NCBI GenBank assembly: GCA_022575985.1
Contig: JAKSXM010000288.1
Span: 1,701,501 to 1,765,500, forward strand
Direction: 5' to 3'
Source: Anagrus nilaparvatae
Taxonomy: Eukaryota; Arthropoda; Insecta; Hymenoptera; Mymaridae
DNA length: 64,000 nt
Of the stretch, positions 37,649 through 49,577 are shown piece after piece. Below the pieces are notes generated by a model. It saw only the letters and a program-made list of their open reading frames with translations, was not told the DNA's origin and made no database searches. Position numbers and translations under genes: made by a program. Every line of letters starts with the position of its first letter. Within the stretch, counting starts at the first letter, position 1.

Positions 37649-38177
37649 AAATGCAAACCCAAGTTATTGAAAACTAAATTTACGTAACCTAATAAGGTAG
37701 ATTTATAACTAAAATTTTATTCTTAAATTTTTAGAGAGCTTAACATAAAAAAAATTGTATGCCTCGTGAGCATAAAACTTATTTTGAATCATTTTTGCGA
37801 GTTTTGCTTTGAATAATTTCTATAAGAAAGCCACGAAGAGGCTCCAGATAACTGCATTTTCAGGAAATAATAAAACGACCTGTCTTCTATTTCAACTTTC
37901 AATTTACCAGAATTTCATTAAAGACATCTTATTTGAAATTCTATTCATAATTAAAAAATACTGGTACATAAGAATTAATTCTTAGTATAATATTTGGTTT
38001 TAATTAAAGAAAAATTAATTGAAAGATAACTCGTCGAGGTTATGTGTGATAACAAAAGAGAGAAGCTTTACGAAAATTCCCAGATAGAGTAATCAAGAAG
38101 CGTTTTATCATTTCTTAAAATTAGTTCATCTGCGTAATGTTTCAGAATAGGCAAAGATTTTTCTAAGCTAAAAAATA

Positions 38178-38525
38178 CACTGTAAAAAGTACCTTTATTA
38201 TATTCACACAAAAAATAGAATATTTTCGAAAAATTAGAAAATTTTCAAAAATAATCGTAAATTTACTAAATTTATTACATTAACAACAAATTCGAGAATT
38301 CTCGATTTTTACTTGTGAATTTACGAAAAAATTTGTAAATTAGCAAATATTTTTTGTTAATTTTCCAAAAAAAATGGTAAATTATCAATTTTTCTCATGA
38401 ATTTACAAAAAAAAATCAGAAATACTCAAATTTTTAGTTAATATGCTAAATTTAGTAAATTTACGATTTTTTGCGAAAAATTTTCTATTTTATTTGTGAA
38501 TCTAAGAAAGTTACTTTTTACAGTG
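38178..38525. mobile_element. CACTG-family MITE, copy 2 (complete, TA duplication)
   Basis: The left end CACTGTAAAAAGTACCTTTA and right end AGAAAGTTACTTTTTACAGTG are inverted copies, both flanked by TA. At 348 bp this is the most complete copy of the family. The interior carries the family's paired AAATTTAC and ACTAAATTTA blocks and TCGAGAATTCTCGA. Confidence 0.85.
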
Positions 38526-40472
38526 TACATAAAAAACCACAGTATAGCAACAGCTTATTAATTCTAAAAATCAAATTTTTTAAAATTAAATGCTAAACAA
38601 TTTTTATACTTTAACATTTAATTTAAAAATGTATAATACCTAAATAATGACTAAAAAATTCATATTTATTTATTTTTTCTTTGCTCTATTTTTTTAATAT
38701 TAAAATAAAAATGCATATGGGTATAATATAATAAATTGAAAATTTTCTGATACCATATAAAAGCTCAAAATCAAATATTCAACCAAGAGCTTTTTATTTG
38801 TGAGATTTTTAGAGAGATTAAAATTTTATACATGAGCACGAACCGAAAAAAAAAATATTGAAAAAGCTTTTAATATTTGCCTTTTATAGTTAGAATATAG
38901 AAATATAATACAATTATTATATAATGAATATTTTATATTTTATATTTTATAGGGAAAAAAAATCAATCATTCTTTTTTTGTGGATTAAAATATGAATATT
39001 TTTATATACATTTTATTGATAATTATTATTACTTATTTCATTTCCATTAGCTACTATCAAAATTTTTAAAAATGTTTTATTAAAAATGTAGAGTTTAATT
39101 AATTTTTATATAAATATTGGTACTAATAGAAAGAACACGCAGCATATGAATTTTCACTACTGTCAATAAAGAAAACATTGGATGCAAAAATATAGGCTGG
39201 TAAAAAATATGTAGCAGAATTTTTCAGTTTAGCCAGCCTTGGTATCATATTGATTTTAAATAATGGAAACAAACAATTCTAGTGATAAAATATAATTAAT
39301 TTTACATCTACATTAATCAGTTTACACCTGATGTTAACCATTTTTAGATTCAAAGTTACTAAAAGCCTTTTTATTTATTATATCTTATGGTTCCCTAAAT
39401 TATTAGGAAGACGATGCAATTTGTACTTTTTTTATTTTCATGTCAACTTTCAACCAACTCAAAACTTTAAATAATGTTCCAGCAATGAGTTTGAAGGAGT
39501 AGCAATGAGAGATGTATAATATCCATTGTACTACAATATTTCAAAAAAAAATTAGTTACAAAAATTATATTTTATTCAATTTTCCACTACATACAGTATA
39601 ATTTTTTTGCAAGCTAACAAAAAAAAACAAATTAAAATTCCTTATTTTTTAGACACGTATTTAAAAAATAACTAAAATATACTTTGCTGAATCAGTATAA
39701 AATATGCTTAACTGTATTTCAAGCTGCTCTATAAAAATGGAAAAAAGTTAAAATAAGAAAAGTGTCGTATGCTAAGAATTTCTAAAGAAAATTATATTTA
39801 TAACATCGTATGTCCAGGTTATTAGGTTACTGAGTAAATAAAATAAGATAACGTTGTTAGGATCAAGAAATAGAAGTTTTATATATATATAAGTGATGCT
39901 AACTTTATTAAAGAACCCTGAAACTTTATGTATACCAATATATAAACTAAATACGAAGAAATTTTCCTCTCTTTTTTTTTAACTCGTAAATTTAATTATA
40001 CACACACACACATGCATGGAAAAAAAAGAAAGAAAATTTAATTTTTATTTTAAAGTTATTTATGTAAGAAAAAAATCAAATATAATTCTGTTTTTAATTT
40101 ATAACACTTTTTTTTTTTTAATCTCAAATGATTAATTTTTAATCTAAAATTTAATAAAAGTTGGGTTTTTTTTGTTTTTGAGTAAAAAAATTATTATCTT
40201 TGAATTTTACTTAGATTATGCTGCAATAAATCTTTTTTTTTATATTTCACTTAACTTTTTGTATGTATTATCTTCTTTTTTTTTATCCTAATAAAAATTT
40301 TAAATTCTTTTAACTTTAAATTCATTTTTCACTTTTTGAAAATTAGGTATTCAAAGAATGTCAATATTTAAGGGTAAATAAAGGCTATTATTGGACAAGC
40401 ATAGAGATTTAGATCTCGTAACCTAACGTACCCTAAGTAACAGAATCTGAAAACCTTATCAAAAAGCTCACT
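38526..40472. other. AT-rich sequence without recognised genes
   Basis: Includes a short (AC)6-7 run at about 40000-40011. No genes recognised. Confidence 0.45.
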
Positions 40473-40505
40473 GATTTCCGTTGGAATTAGACATCTAGGT
40501 CAAGA
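40473..40505 (-). repeat. fragment of the 43.0 kb TIR element family
   Basis: Reverse complement contains GACCTAGATGTCTAATTCCA then ACGGAAATCAGTGAG. This resembles the right-end block of the 43030-44026 element (GGCCTAGAGGTCTAATTCCA, CGGGAATCAGTAA). Only this terminal-proximal piece is recognisable. Confidence 0.4.
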
Positions 40506-43029
40506 TAGGCCTCCACTTAGGGTTATCAGCCGTATTACCATATCATGAAAATGAAAAATTTTTTAGCACGTACAGATGAACGGTAAAAGTCTAAAAGATG
40601 CAAAACATTAACGAACTTAATAATTTTCTGCAAAAATTAACTGCATGTCATTCACATATAATATTTTATGCTTTAGGTACCTAAAATTGGTTCCATCAAA
40701 CTACAATCAATAAAACACATGCATAAAACTTAATATTTAAAATGTATATCCAAATAAAATATATTTAAATTGAAAAGGCAAATACACATTTAGTAAAATT
40801 CAAGTGTTGTATAAAACTGTCGTGACTGTATTTATATTTCTATTTCTTATATTACATTATACAATATTATATAATATTAAGACATATTCAAAGAAAAAAA
40901 AAATAAAAGAAAATTTGCGTGACATAACCTTGGGAATTCCTACAATATTTGACATACCAAAAATAACCAATGCACGTACTGTTATAAAGAAATATATTTC
41001 GAAAAGTACGTTCGACAAATTTTTATGTATTCCAAAAGCAACATAGCTTTATAGTCTTTTTCTTCTTTATATCGATTTTTTTTTCCTTCTAAAAAAAATT
41101 TAGTCTAGCCAAACTTTAAGCTATTGCTGCGTTGATAATGAGATTGCCAATTTTGGCAAAAGGAATATAAACGTCCGATTTTTTTTTTTTTTTTTTTTTG
41201 GGTGATGTATGTTTTATTAAAAAAGGTGTGTCTTGAATACGTATTTTACTATTTTTTTTAATGCATAAATAAATTTTATTAATTTTCTTATTAAAATGCA
41301 GAAATATTTATGTGATAATTTTTTATTCAATACAATTTTAATTTATCATATTTTTATAGATTTATTTTTCTCACGTCTTTTTTTATCGCAAAGTTTATAA
41401 TATATTTTTTTTTTCATCAGATTACAATAAATTTATGCTTTTGACGTGGATTTTACAGTATATTTAATTTATCGCTAAACAATAATTTTTTTCAAATAAA
41501 AATATCACAGAAAAAGATAAAAAATTATTTTATTTGTGATTTTCTTTCGGTTTTTTACGAGAAATTATAAAAATGAATAATTCATTATAGAAAATCTGAA
41601 TATTAATTTTTTTTCTTATTTTTCTCAATACACTCGAATTTAGAAATGTAATTATCGACAAGAAGAAATTAATAAAAAATAAATTAAATTATATTTTACT
41701 GTATTTTTGAATAACTTGAGAGGATTATTGCTAAAATGCATTAAAATTTTATTTTAATGTATCTCTGATCATCAAAGAGAAAAAAATCAAAGGGTGTACA
41801 TTTTAGATAAGTAACTTTGAAGTATAAAAAATAATGGCTTTGAATATTTCATGCAACATGATTTTAAAAATTTTCAAATATTAAACCACATAGATTTTTT
41901 TATTTGAATAAACCTCTAAAAAAAGATTTAAAAGGTTTTAACAGTTATCAATTCATTTACGTTTCCTGATGTTCAATTTTTTAAATTCTATAAAAACGTT
42001 TTTTTGTTTTTGGAGGGCTTTCGTGGAATCAGTGAGTTTTTTGACAACTTTTCGGATGCTACGGATATAACCTTTGAAAAACAATTAGCAGTTAAGTTTG
42101 TTGATGGTAAATTCTCAAACTGATGAAAAATTCAATATAACACTATCGATGTAAAATCAATTAGCTCATTATTTCTTCACTTAAAGTAGCTTTTTGTATA
42201 AAATTTTTTCAATCTAAAAGTCACATTATCGCAAAAGTTAGAATTTGTTTTTTTTGTAAATTTTTTACTTGTTTCTAAAATAAAAAAGTTTATTGAGAGT
42301 TATAATCATTAATCCACATAGTCGAGAGTCTATAGATAATATATTATTAAAAAAAAGGGTTTTTTGACATATATACCATTTTCTTTATATTCACTTTACT
42401 TTTAATCGATCAAATGATTCAGTTAACTGAAAACGAATTTAATTTCTTTTTTTTTTTCTATATAAAATATAAAATTGAAAAAGAAAAAAAAAATAACAAA
42501 CTTTAGGAAAGATAACAATTATATAAGAAATGAAAATAAAAAAAAAAATAAATATCTTTTTTTATCATCAACGTTCTTTTTTAATGTGTTTTTTTGTATG
42601 TTTGTAGATCTAGAGTTTCAGAGCAAAAAAGAATGAAAGAAATATTAAATTACAGTCCATTTATAAAACTAGAATAATTAGATTTTTTTTTAAAACTGTA
42701 CTTTAATTGAAATAAAAAAAAAAAATTTAATAAAATATTGATATAGGTGAAAAAAAGAAGGTAAGAAATTAATTAAAAGTAACCTTTCTGTGAGTAAAAA
42801 AAATTGGTCCTTTTTATTTTATTTTCAATTGATGTAGAAGAGCAATAATATAAAAATAATATTTTTATGGTAACTTTTTAATAATACTGGATAAAGAATT
42901 GTCGTTATTAATTTTTGTTGGAGTTCAAAAATTTTTAATTTATTTTTTAAATGAAATTTGTAAGTTTTAGATAAAAAATATGAATTTAGTTGATTATCCT
43001 GCAAAAATTTATTATTTATTTACCAAGAA
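40506..43029. other. AT-rich sequence without recognised genes
   Basis: Contains a 21-T run (41179-41199) and a plus-strand frame at 40804-41046 that begins at an unsupported TTG and has no recognised domain. A hydrophobic N-terminus followed by a Lys-rich stretch is what AT-rich chance frames typically give. Confidence 0.4.
41179..41199 (+). repeat. poly(T) run, 21 T
   Basis: Homopolymer of 21 T. No tRNA or other pol III gene precedes it, so it is not a terminator for anything seen here. It could be the tail of a minus-strand retro-insert, but no source is recognised. Confidence 0.85.
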
Positions 43030-43362
43030 ATGGCTATCGTCAGATAAGCATTGTGCTTTGGCACCCCCAACAAAACTTAGGTTAAGTAAAGCCATCCAAA
43101 AAGTTGTGTAAGATCTTATAAATTCCTGTTGAAAATAGACCTCCAGGCCACAAAATATACCCAGGAACATTAAAAAAGAGAGCTCAACTAATGAACAGAT
43201 AAAATTTTGAGCATTGGCTATAAAAATCAAAATATCATCAAATCTAAAGAAATTTTTTTTTTACCTTCAGGACCGCTTTTAGACCCTGAAATACAATTTT
43301 AAATTTGGTTTAAATCAGTTTTATTAGCACTAACAACATATAATTTCCTTAATTTTTTTTCA

Positions 43363-43717
43363 ATAGACCTAGTGTAGTGTAGAAAAACATGCTATAAGTT
43401 TTTGGATAATCTAAAGGAGGAGAAGTAATTAAAAAAGGAGAAATTCAAATATTCAAAAACCCAAAATTTTTATTTTAAACAATTATGTGAGAATTCACAG
43501 GCATGTTTATTAGACTAATTTTTATCTACAGTCCTATCAACAGATGTCTTAACTGCCGTTTACCCGCGCTTAATACTTATAAAATACATAATGCGCGGGT
43601 AAACGGCGCAACACTTATATTGGTTTGCTCTCTTCTCGCCCCTCTAATAGAGTTTATGGCCATTAGAGTATCTAAATACTTAAAATACACTTTTTCCACA
43701 TTTCACCAGGTCTATTA
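43363..43717. mobile_element. inner inverted-repeat element, ends AATAGACCT
   Basis: The left end AATAGACCTAGTGTAGTGTA and the reverse complement of the right end AATAGACCTGGTGAAATGTG lead into about 65 bp of imperfect inverted similarity (later TTTGGATAATCTAAAGG versus TTTAGATACTCTAATGG). No target duplication is obvious between the flanking A/T runs. The plus-strand frame 43503-43718 runs through it and its hairpin and is not a gene. Confidence 0.5.
43555..43607. repeat. GC-rich hairpin, 15 bp perfect arms
   Basis: GCCGTTTACCCGCGC (43555-43569) and its exact reverse complement (43593-43607) surround a 23 bp AT-rich spacer. The strongest GC hairpin in the window, located centrally in the inner element. 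Confidence 0.85.
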
Positions 43718-44026
43718 AAAAAAAAATTATTGATGATATATTATTTTTTATAGGTTCAGAAAACTGATTTTCATAAAATTAAAAATTGAATTTCGGGGTC
43801 TTAAATTGAGCTTGGAGGTCCAAAAAAATTTTTTTTTAAATTAATGATATCTTAAGTTTTTAACCAATATTTAAAATATTATCTGTTTGTGAAAAATCAA
43901 TGAAGCGTAAAAAGTCTTTTTAATTTGTTTAAGGTTTCATTCCAAATGCGTGTCATGGCCTAGAGGTCTAATTCCACCGGGAATCAGTAAAAACCGCAAA
44001 CCACTATACTTATCTGGCGATGGCAT

Positions 44027-47000
44027 AAGTAATATTTATAAATATTATTTCGAACATAACATTTTTTGTAAAAGTAGGTACTAATTTTTCAAAAATTTAT
44101 AAAAATTGCTTATACGACTAAAAAAATCAATGAGTGACAGATCCTATAAGTTTGTGAAAGTTTTTAAAAAATAAAAAAAATGTTGATAAATATTTAAAAA
44201 AATAATAAATACATTATTAATGAATTTTCGAATGAAAAGTTAAACATTATTTTATTCTGCAGTAGACTCCAAAAGTTAAAAAATATAATAAAGTGATAAA
44301 TCAACGTTATAAATAAAATTAAAGTAATTAATCAAGAAAAGTTAAAGTTTTATAGGTACTAAAATATTATATAATATAAAATTAAATTTAAAGATGATCT
44401 CATATGGCTAATATCACATCTTTGCTGAAATTTTGAGAAACATAAACTTTGTACAAAATTCAAGTTCATGTTTATTAATAAACAAGAAAACTATAAAGTT
44501 TCTACAAAAGTGATCACTTTTCATTAAATTTTCCACATAAACTTCTAATAATCTTGAGTATATTTCCCTTTATAGAAAGTAGAAGAACACGTTTGTTATC
44601 TAAAATAACGATGTAGAGCTTTTCTTTAAGGTAATATACACAAAAGCTTAATATAATATTTAAGCTATGTTTGCTCTTTGATATTATTTTATAAATATAG
44701 AAGATTTTATAGGTTAAAATTTTAAGCACCAAATTTATGGATGTAATAAGATGACAAAAGTTAAATATCTTAGTTCGGAAAATAGGAAAAGCTCGATTGA
44801 ACAGGTTTTCCTTTATCGATTCAAGAGTGTATATTCCGCATACTTCTTTGAGCTTGATTTGCGAGAGAAGCTTTTCAGAATTCTATATATATGTTCGTTG
44901 TAAAAGCCACTTGACCGAATAACTAAGATAACCTATACAAATGTATGCTACTCTCTTTCTCATCTGTCTATGTAAGCTTTTTACATTTATAGACTTTGCT
45001 GAAACTGGATAAACTTTGAAAGATGAAACTTTTACTGTTTTTGAACATGTGTAAGAAGAGCATTAATTCTATAGAAAATATTTACGTTTATGTCGATAAT
45101 TTTATAATTGAAAGTATTTACAAATACTCAAGATATTTCAATTTATTATTTTGGAATTTTGAAAGAAATTTCATAAAAATATTTTTTATTTTTTGTTAAT
45201 TTCTGTTATGAGTTAGGGTTGTGTGCAATTTTTTTTCAAAAGTACCTTGCAAAAATTGAAAGAAAAAAAAATCAATCTGTAATTAGAATGATTTTTGACT
45301 AGAAAACGCACTCCAGTTACGAAAAAAAATTTGTTACAAGAGTCACTTAGTAATTTCAAATGAAAACGCACACACAAATACAATAATAAAATTTTCTAAG
45401 TAAAAATTAAACTTGCATTCATTTATTTATTATGCAAATAAAATACAAACTTATAAAACGTAAAATTGCATTAAATTAAGTTTATTGAAAAGTATTTACT
45501 TAAGCTAAAGTTATGAGCACAAAAGTACCTATAATAAAGCATAAAGCTTTTTAAGTAAAATACTTGTAATCTAAAAGAAAATACAGGTTTTTCAAATCTT
45601 TTTTAAAAATTTGTTTATTTTTATATTAAACTTACTCAGAAATAATTTAATTTGCTTTTTATTTTTACAGTAAATCGATATTAAATCTTTAAAAAAGGAT
45701 TATTTATTTAGAAAAATTCTTATAATTTTAGAATAAATCAATAAAATTAGCATATTTTTACGAGCTTTATGATTCTTAAGATTTAAATTATAAAATATAC
45801 ATTTATGAATTATAAAAGTTTAATTTATTTAAATTTATTTTAAAAGATTATTTTTTAAATTACACTAACATAAATTTTGTATAATAGCTTAAATAAATTA
45901 TTGTATTTTTTTTTTCATTTTTTTTGAAAATTTTATTTCTAATTTATTGTATTAAATGTTAAAATTTTAATAAAATTGCAAAAAAGGTATCTGCATTTTA
46001 ATAAAATGTATTAAATATGTATCAGGTGGAATATTGTAGCCATATTGGAATTTATATTAAAAAAATGTGTATTAAATTGTAACGAGTTACAAATTAATTT
46101 GTTATATTTTTTTTATAAACACAATTTCGATTTTTAAAATGGCGCGAGTGATTGTCACATTTTGTTCGCGTTAGAAAGAATTCTATCCTGCTACAACATT
46201 TGAAATGTTGAAATTCAAAATCGAGCATTTTCTAACTCTAAGAAAGCAAAATGAATATGCAAGAAACATAATTAATTTAAATCAGATTTTACAACATGGA
46301 CTCTGAACTTCATCGATTGACACGACTCATGCTAAAAGCACATCGTATGCAAAGTTTAATCAAAATTATTTCTGTGAATTTTTAATTTTTACTAAGGGTA
46401 CAAGATGTTCTTTTATAATATAGACTACAACAAAAATCTGAGTCTAGGTAAAAGAAAGGTATAAAAGCGTGCTTGATATGCCTAGAGGGTGCAAACTTGT
46501 GACCCCCATACCGCTAGCTCTAAAATCCTAAAAAATTTCCTATACTCTTTAAAAAAATACTTTTTATCATTTAAAAAATCTATAAATTAATTAAATAGTA
46601 ATTTTTCAGATAAAGCTTCTTTTATTCCAAGTTATTAATTTTGAAAAAAAAGTACATAAAATAAAATGTATGATACAGCTAGAGAAAAATGTCATTCTCG
46701 CAAAATATTCAAATAATCATAAAAGACCCTGGATAGTTTAATCTTCATTTCCTGACACATTTTTTTCTTTGTTATACACATTTATAAGCTGAATTCAGCA
46801 AAAAAAAAAAAAAAAAAATAAAAAAGTGGAAATTTAAGGAAATAGCAAGCAAGCATAAAAATTTCTGCATAGATACATTTGATTATATTTTCAAGACTTG
46901 TAAATAGAGGAATATAAAAGAATTCTTTAAATATCTGGAATTCAATACTATTTTATATATCAAGAATAAATAAATATTAACTTCTTTATTCTTCAATATC

Positions 47001-47519
47001 CTAATAAATCTTACTAATTTCCATTCTTCGTTTAATTACATCTTTTATTTCACGACCTCGACTTATCTCTTATTCTTTTTTATTTTCTCCTACAAATAGT
47101 CAGCAATTTAATCTAATTAATATATCAAATTCAAAGTTTTATATATTCTTTGAAATTGAAAAAAAAAATTTTTTAATTATACATAATTTATAAAAAAAAT
47201 TTATTTCTTTTAAAAATTTGAGTGGCACAGTCTAGTAATTTTAATTATTGGTTATACGAACTCTCATTATTAATAAATCTATTTTATTTTAAAACACGTA
47301 TTAGGTAAAGCACGAGAGAAAATGAAACGGTTGAATAAGTATCATAATTAATAATTTGCCAGGAGAGATGACGAGGTTTCCCGCGAATTCAGAAACCGGA
47401 AAATGTCACCTGTTTTAACGAATGGCTCTTTCACTTATAGGACTTTCCATACTATAATGGTATATTAGAGTGGTTGTTACTAAAAAAATTTTTTATATAT
47501 TAGAGTTTCGTTAAAGTTG
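44027..47519. other. AT-rich sequence without recognised genes
   Basis: No coding or RNA signal recognised. A 19-A run lies at 46800-46818, and slightly more balanced low-copy patches occur at about 44760-45010 and 46130-46340. Confidence 0.45.
46800..46818 (+). repeat. poly(A) run, 19 A
   Basis: Homopolymer only. No retroposon body is recognised upstream. Confidence 0.85.
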
Positions 47520-47634
47520 CACTGTAAAAAGTAACTTTCTTAGATTCACAAAAAAAATAGAATATTTTCAAAAAATTAGTAATTTTTCGAAAATAATCGT
47601 AAATTTACTAAATTTAGTACACTGAAAAAAAATT

Positions 47635-47761
47635 CCGGTTGCCGCAACCGGAATTCCAGTTGCGGCAACCGGAATTTCCAGTTGCGGCAGCCGGAATTCC
47701 AGTTGCGGCAACCGGAATTCCAGTTGCGGTAACCGGAATTCCGGTTGCGGCAACCGGAATT
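47635..47761 (+). repeat. subterminal tandem repeat, six 21 bp units (left)
   Basis: The unit is close to CCAGTTGCGGCAACCGGAATT; each unit is itself nearly palindromic (CCGGTTGC-GCAACCGG and GAATTC). GC-rich in an AT-rich setting. Such arrays in transposon ends often act as transposase binding sites; that role here is inferred. Confidence 0.95.
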
Positions 47762-49107
47762 CCAGCTTTAAAAATAAATTTTTTTTTACGTCAAAGACTT
47801 AATATAAAACAATTCTATCTGTAAAAATAGATGTTTTAAGAAGAATAAATATAATTTTTTATACTTTTTAAAAGTTATTAATTAATTATTAATGTTAATA
47901 ATATTTATTACGCATTATTTCTTTAAACTAATATATTTGACTATTTTTATTTAAATCTGATTGTTAGCAAATATTGTATAGATAAATCCTACTTAATCCA
48001 CCTTAAAAACATCAGAAATTTTATAATTTAAATTATACAGGGTCTTCTAAATTTCCATGGAATTTTTAATTTGAATAATTTTTTTCTGTAAATAAGTTTA
48101 ATATTTAATATTTAAGTCTTGAGCCACACTAAAATATATTATTTGAACACAGAAAATTGTTTAAAACCTTGTGATAGCCCAGAAATAAGTTAAACTAACA
48201 TATTTCCTATTTCCCCTAAAAGACCTATTAAATAATACTGAACTTTTGAGTATTTTTAAGCAACTTTTTCTGAAACAAAAACAAATTTTGAGAAAATCAA
48301 ATATTTTAAGAAACTTTATGGTTCAGAAAAAGATACTCATAATAACTCTTAAATCCTGTATTTTCAATAGGAAAATTCGGGAGTCTCAGCGAAAATACGT
48401 CAGTTTAAATTAACTAAAGATACTAACTAAAGGTCTGAATCAATTTTTAATGTTGAAATAATATATTTTACTTTGGTTCAAGAGAGGTTCAAGATTTAAA
48501 TATAATAAATTTAAATTAGTCAGGAAAAAAATAGTTATTTTGGCATTCTTAAAAGCTAATTTATACGATTGATAATATTTTTGATGTAAAAAATGTAAAA
48601 AATGGATTCAAAGTAGTAAAAACTAGTGGAAAATGTTTACTTATGATAGAATGGAAGATTATTACAATGACAACTTTATGGATCGAATGATTTTCCCAAG
48701 AATTGTACTTCTTTCGGGGTTTATTTTAGGTATTTTCAGCAATTTATTATTTTACTTAACATAATAATTTGACTAATTTTAATTTATTAAAAGATTTTAT
48801 TTTATTTTTATTTAAATATTAAATTAATTAATTGACTATGTAAAAACAAGAGTAAAAAATATATTTTTGCTCAGACAAAATAAATGCTATAATAATAATA
48901 ATAATAGTGTCAATATACTATTATAATTTTAAAAATTTTTTAGTCAAATAATAGCTTAAATAAATAATGTGTAATAAACAATATAAATTTAAACAACTTT
49001 TATACAAAATTTAAATTATTCTTCTTGAAACATCTATTTTTATGGATAGAATTGTTTTATATTATGTCTTTTACGTAAAAAAAAATCCATTTTTCAAAGC
49101 TGGAATT

Positions 49108-49298
49108 CCGGTTGCCGCAACCGGAATTCCGGTTACCGCAACTGGAATTCCGGTTGCCGCAACTGGAAAATCCGGTTGCCGCAACTGGAATTCCGGTTGC
49201 CGCAACTGGAAAATCCGGTAGCCGCAACCGGAATATCCGGTTGCCGCAACGGGAAAAATTCCGGTTGCCGCAGCCGGAATTCCGGTTGCGGCAACCGG
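49108..49298 (-). repeat. subterminal tandem repeat, nine units (right)
   Basis: Nine copies of the same palindromic motif in inverse orientation to the left array, with variable linkers (GAATT, GAAAAT, GAATAT, GAAAAATT). The two ends differ in copy number (six versus nine), so the arrays have expanded or contracted independently since insertion. Confidence 0.95.
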
Positions 49299-49577
49299 AA
49301 TTTTTTTTCAGTGTATATTAACTAAAAATTTGAGTATTTCCAATTTTTTTTTGTAAATTTACGAGAAAAATTGATAATTTACAATTTTTTTTCGAAAATT
49401 TACAAAAAATATTTGCTAATTTACAAATTTTTTCGTAAATTAACAAGAAAAAATCGAGAATTCTCGAATTTGTTGTTAATATACTAAATTTAGTAAATTT
49501 ACGACTATTTTTAAAAATAATTCACTAATTTTTCGAAAATATTCTATTTTTTTTTGGGAATCTAAGTTAAGTTAAAA

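Larger units (their letters stand above)
43030..44026. mobile_element. about 1 kb TIR element interrupted by a smaller one
   Basis: The left end ATGGCTATCGTCAGATAAGC matches the reverse complement of the right end ATGCCATCGCCAGATAAGTA. About 100 bp further in, both ends share AATTCC-GTTG/GGTGGAA-TAGACCTC-AGGCCA. These are diverged TIRs of about 130 bp. The interior contains a second inverted-repeat unit (43363-43717). The minus-strand frame 43012-43230 lies across the left TIR and is not a gene. Confidence 0.55.
47620..49313. mobile_element. nested 1.7 kb element with long, tandem-repeat-rich TIRs (TA duplication)
   Basis: It begins CACTGAAAAAAAATTCCGGT and ends with the exact inverse. The first 38 bases of the two ends are identical. 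TA flanks it on both sides (47618-47619 and 49314-49315), and the host MITE reads through as TTTAGTATATTAAC in uninterrupted copies (51.6 kb), which proves the insertion and its TA duplication. The arms continue inward with imperfect identity (ACGTmAAAGAC, AATATAAAACAATTCTATC, AAATAGATGTTT, AAGAAGAATAA) for about 330-380 bp to about 47950 and from about 48930. The roughly 1 kb interior has no frame above 60 codons. Open frames at both ends are translations of the tandem repeats, not genes. Confidence 0.9.
47520..49577. mobile_element. CACTG-family MITE, copy 3, split by a later insertion
   Basis: The left part 47520-47619 begins CACTGTAAAAAGTAACTTTC and runs through the family sequence to ACTAAATTTAGTA. 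The right part 49314-49577 resumes at TATATTAACTAAAAATTTGA and continues through TCGAGAATTCTCGAATTT to TTTTTCGAAAATATTCTATT. Its right terminus has degenerated (AATCTAAGTTAAGTT in place of AATCTAAGAAAGTTACTTTT), so the original TA flank is lost. A 1694 bp element sits at the central TA of the family sequence. Confidence 0.8.

Noticed and set aside
47568..47824. Open frames reading as repeats of PQPEFRLPQLEFR or PVAATGI on both strands
   Set aside because: They only translate the 21 bp palindromic tandem repeat in the transposon TIRs and are not proteins.
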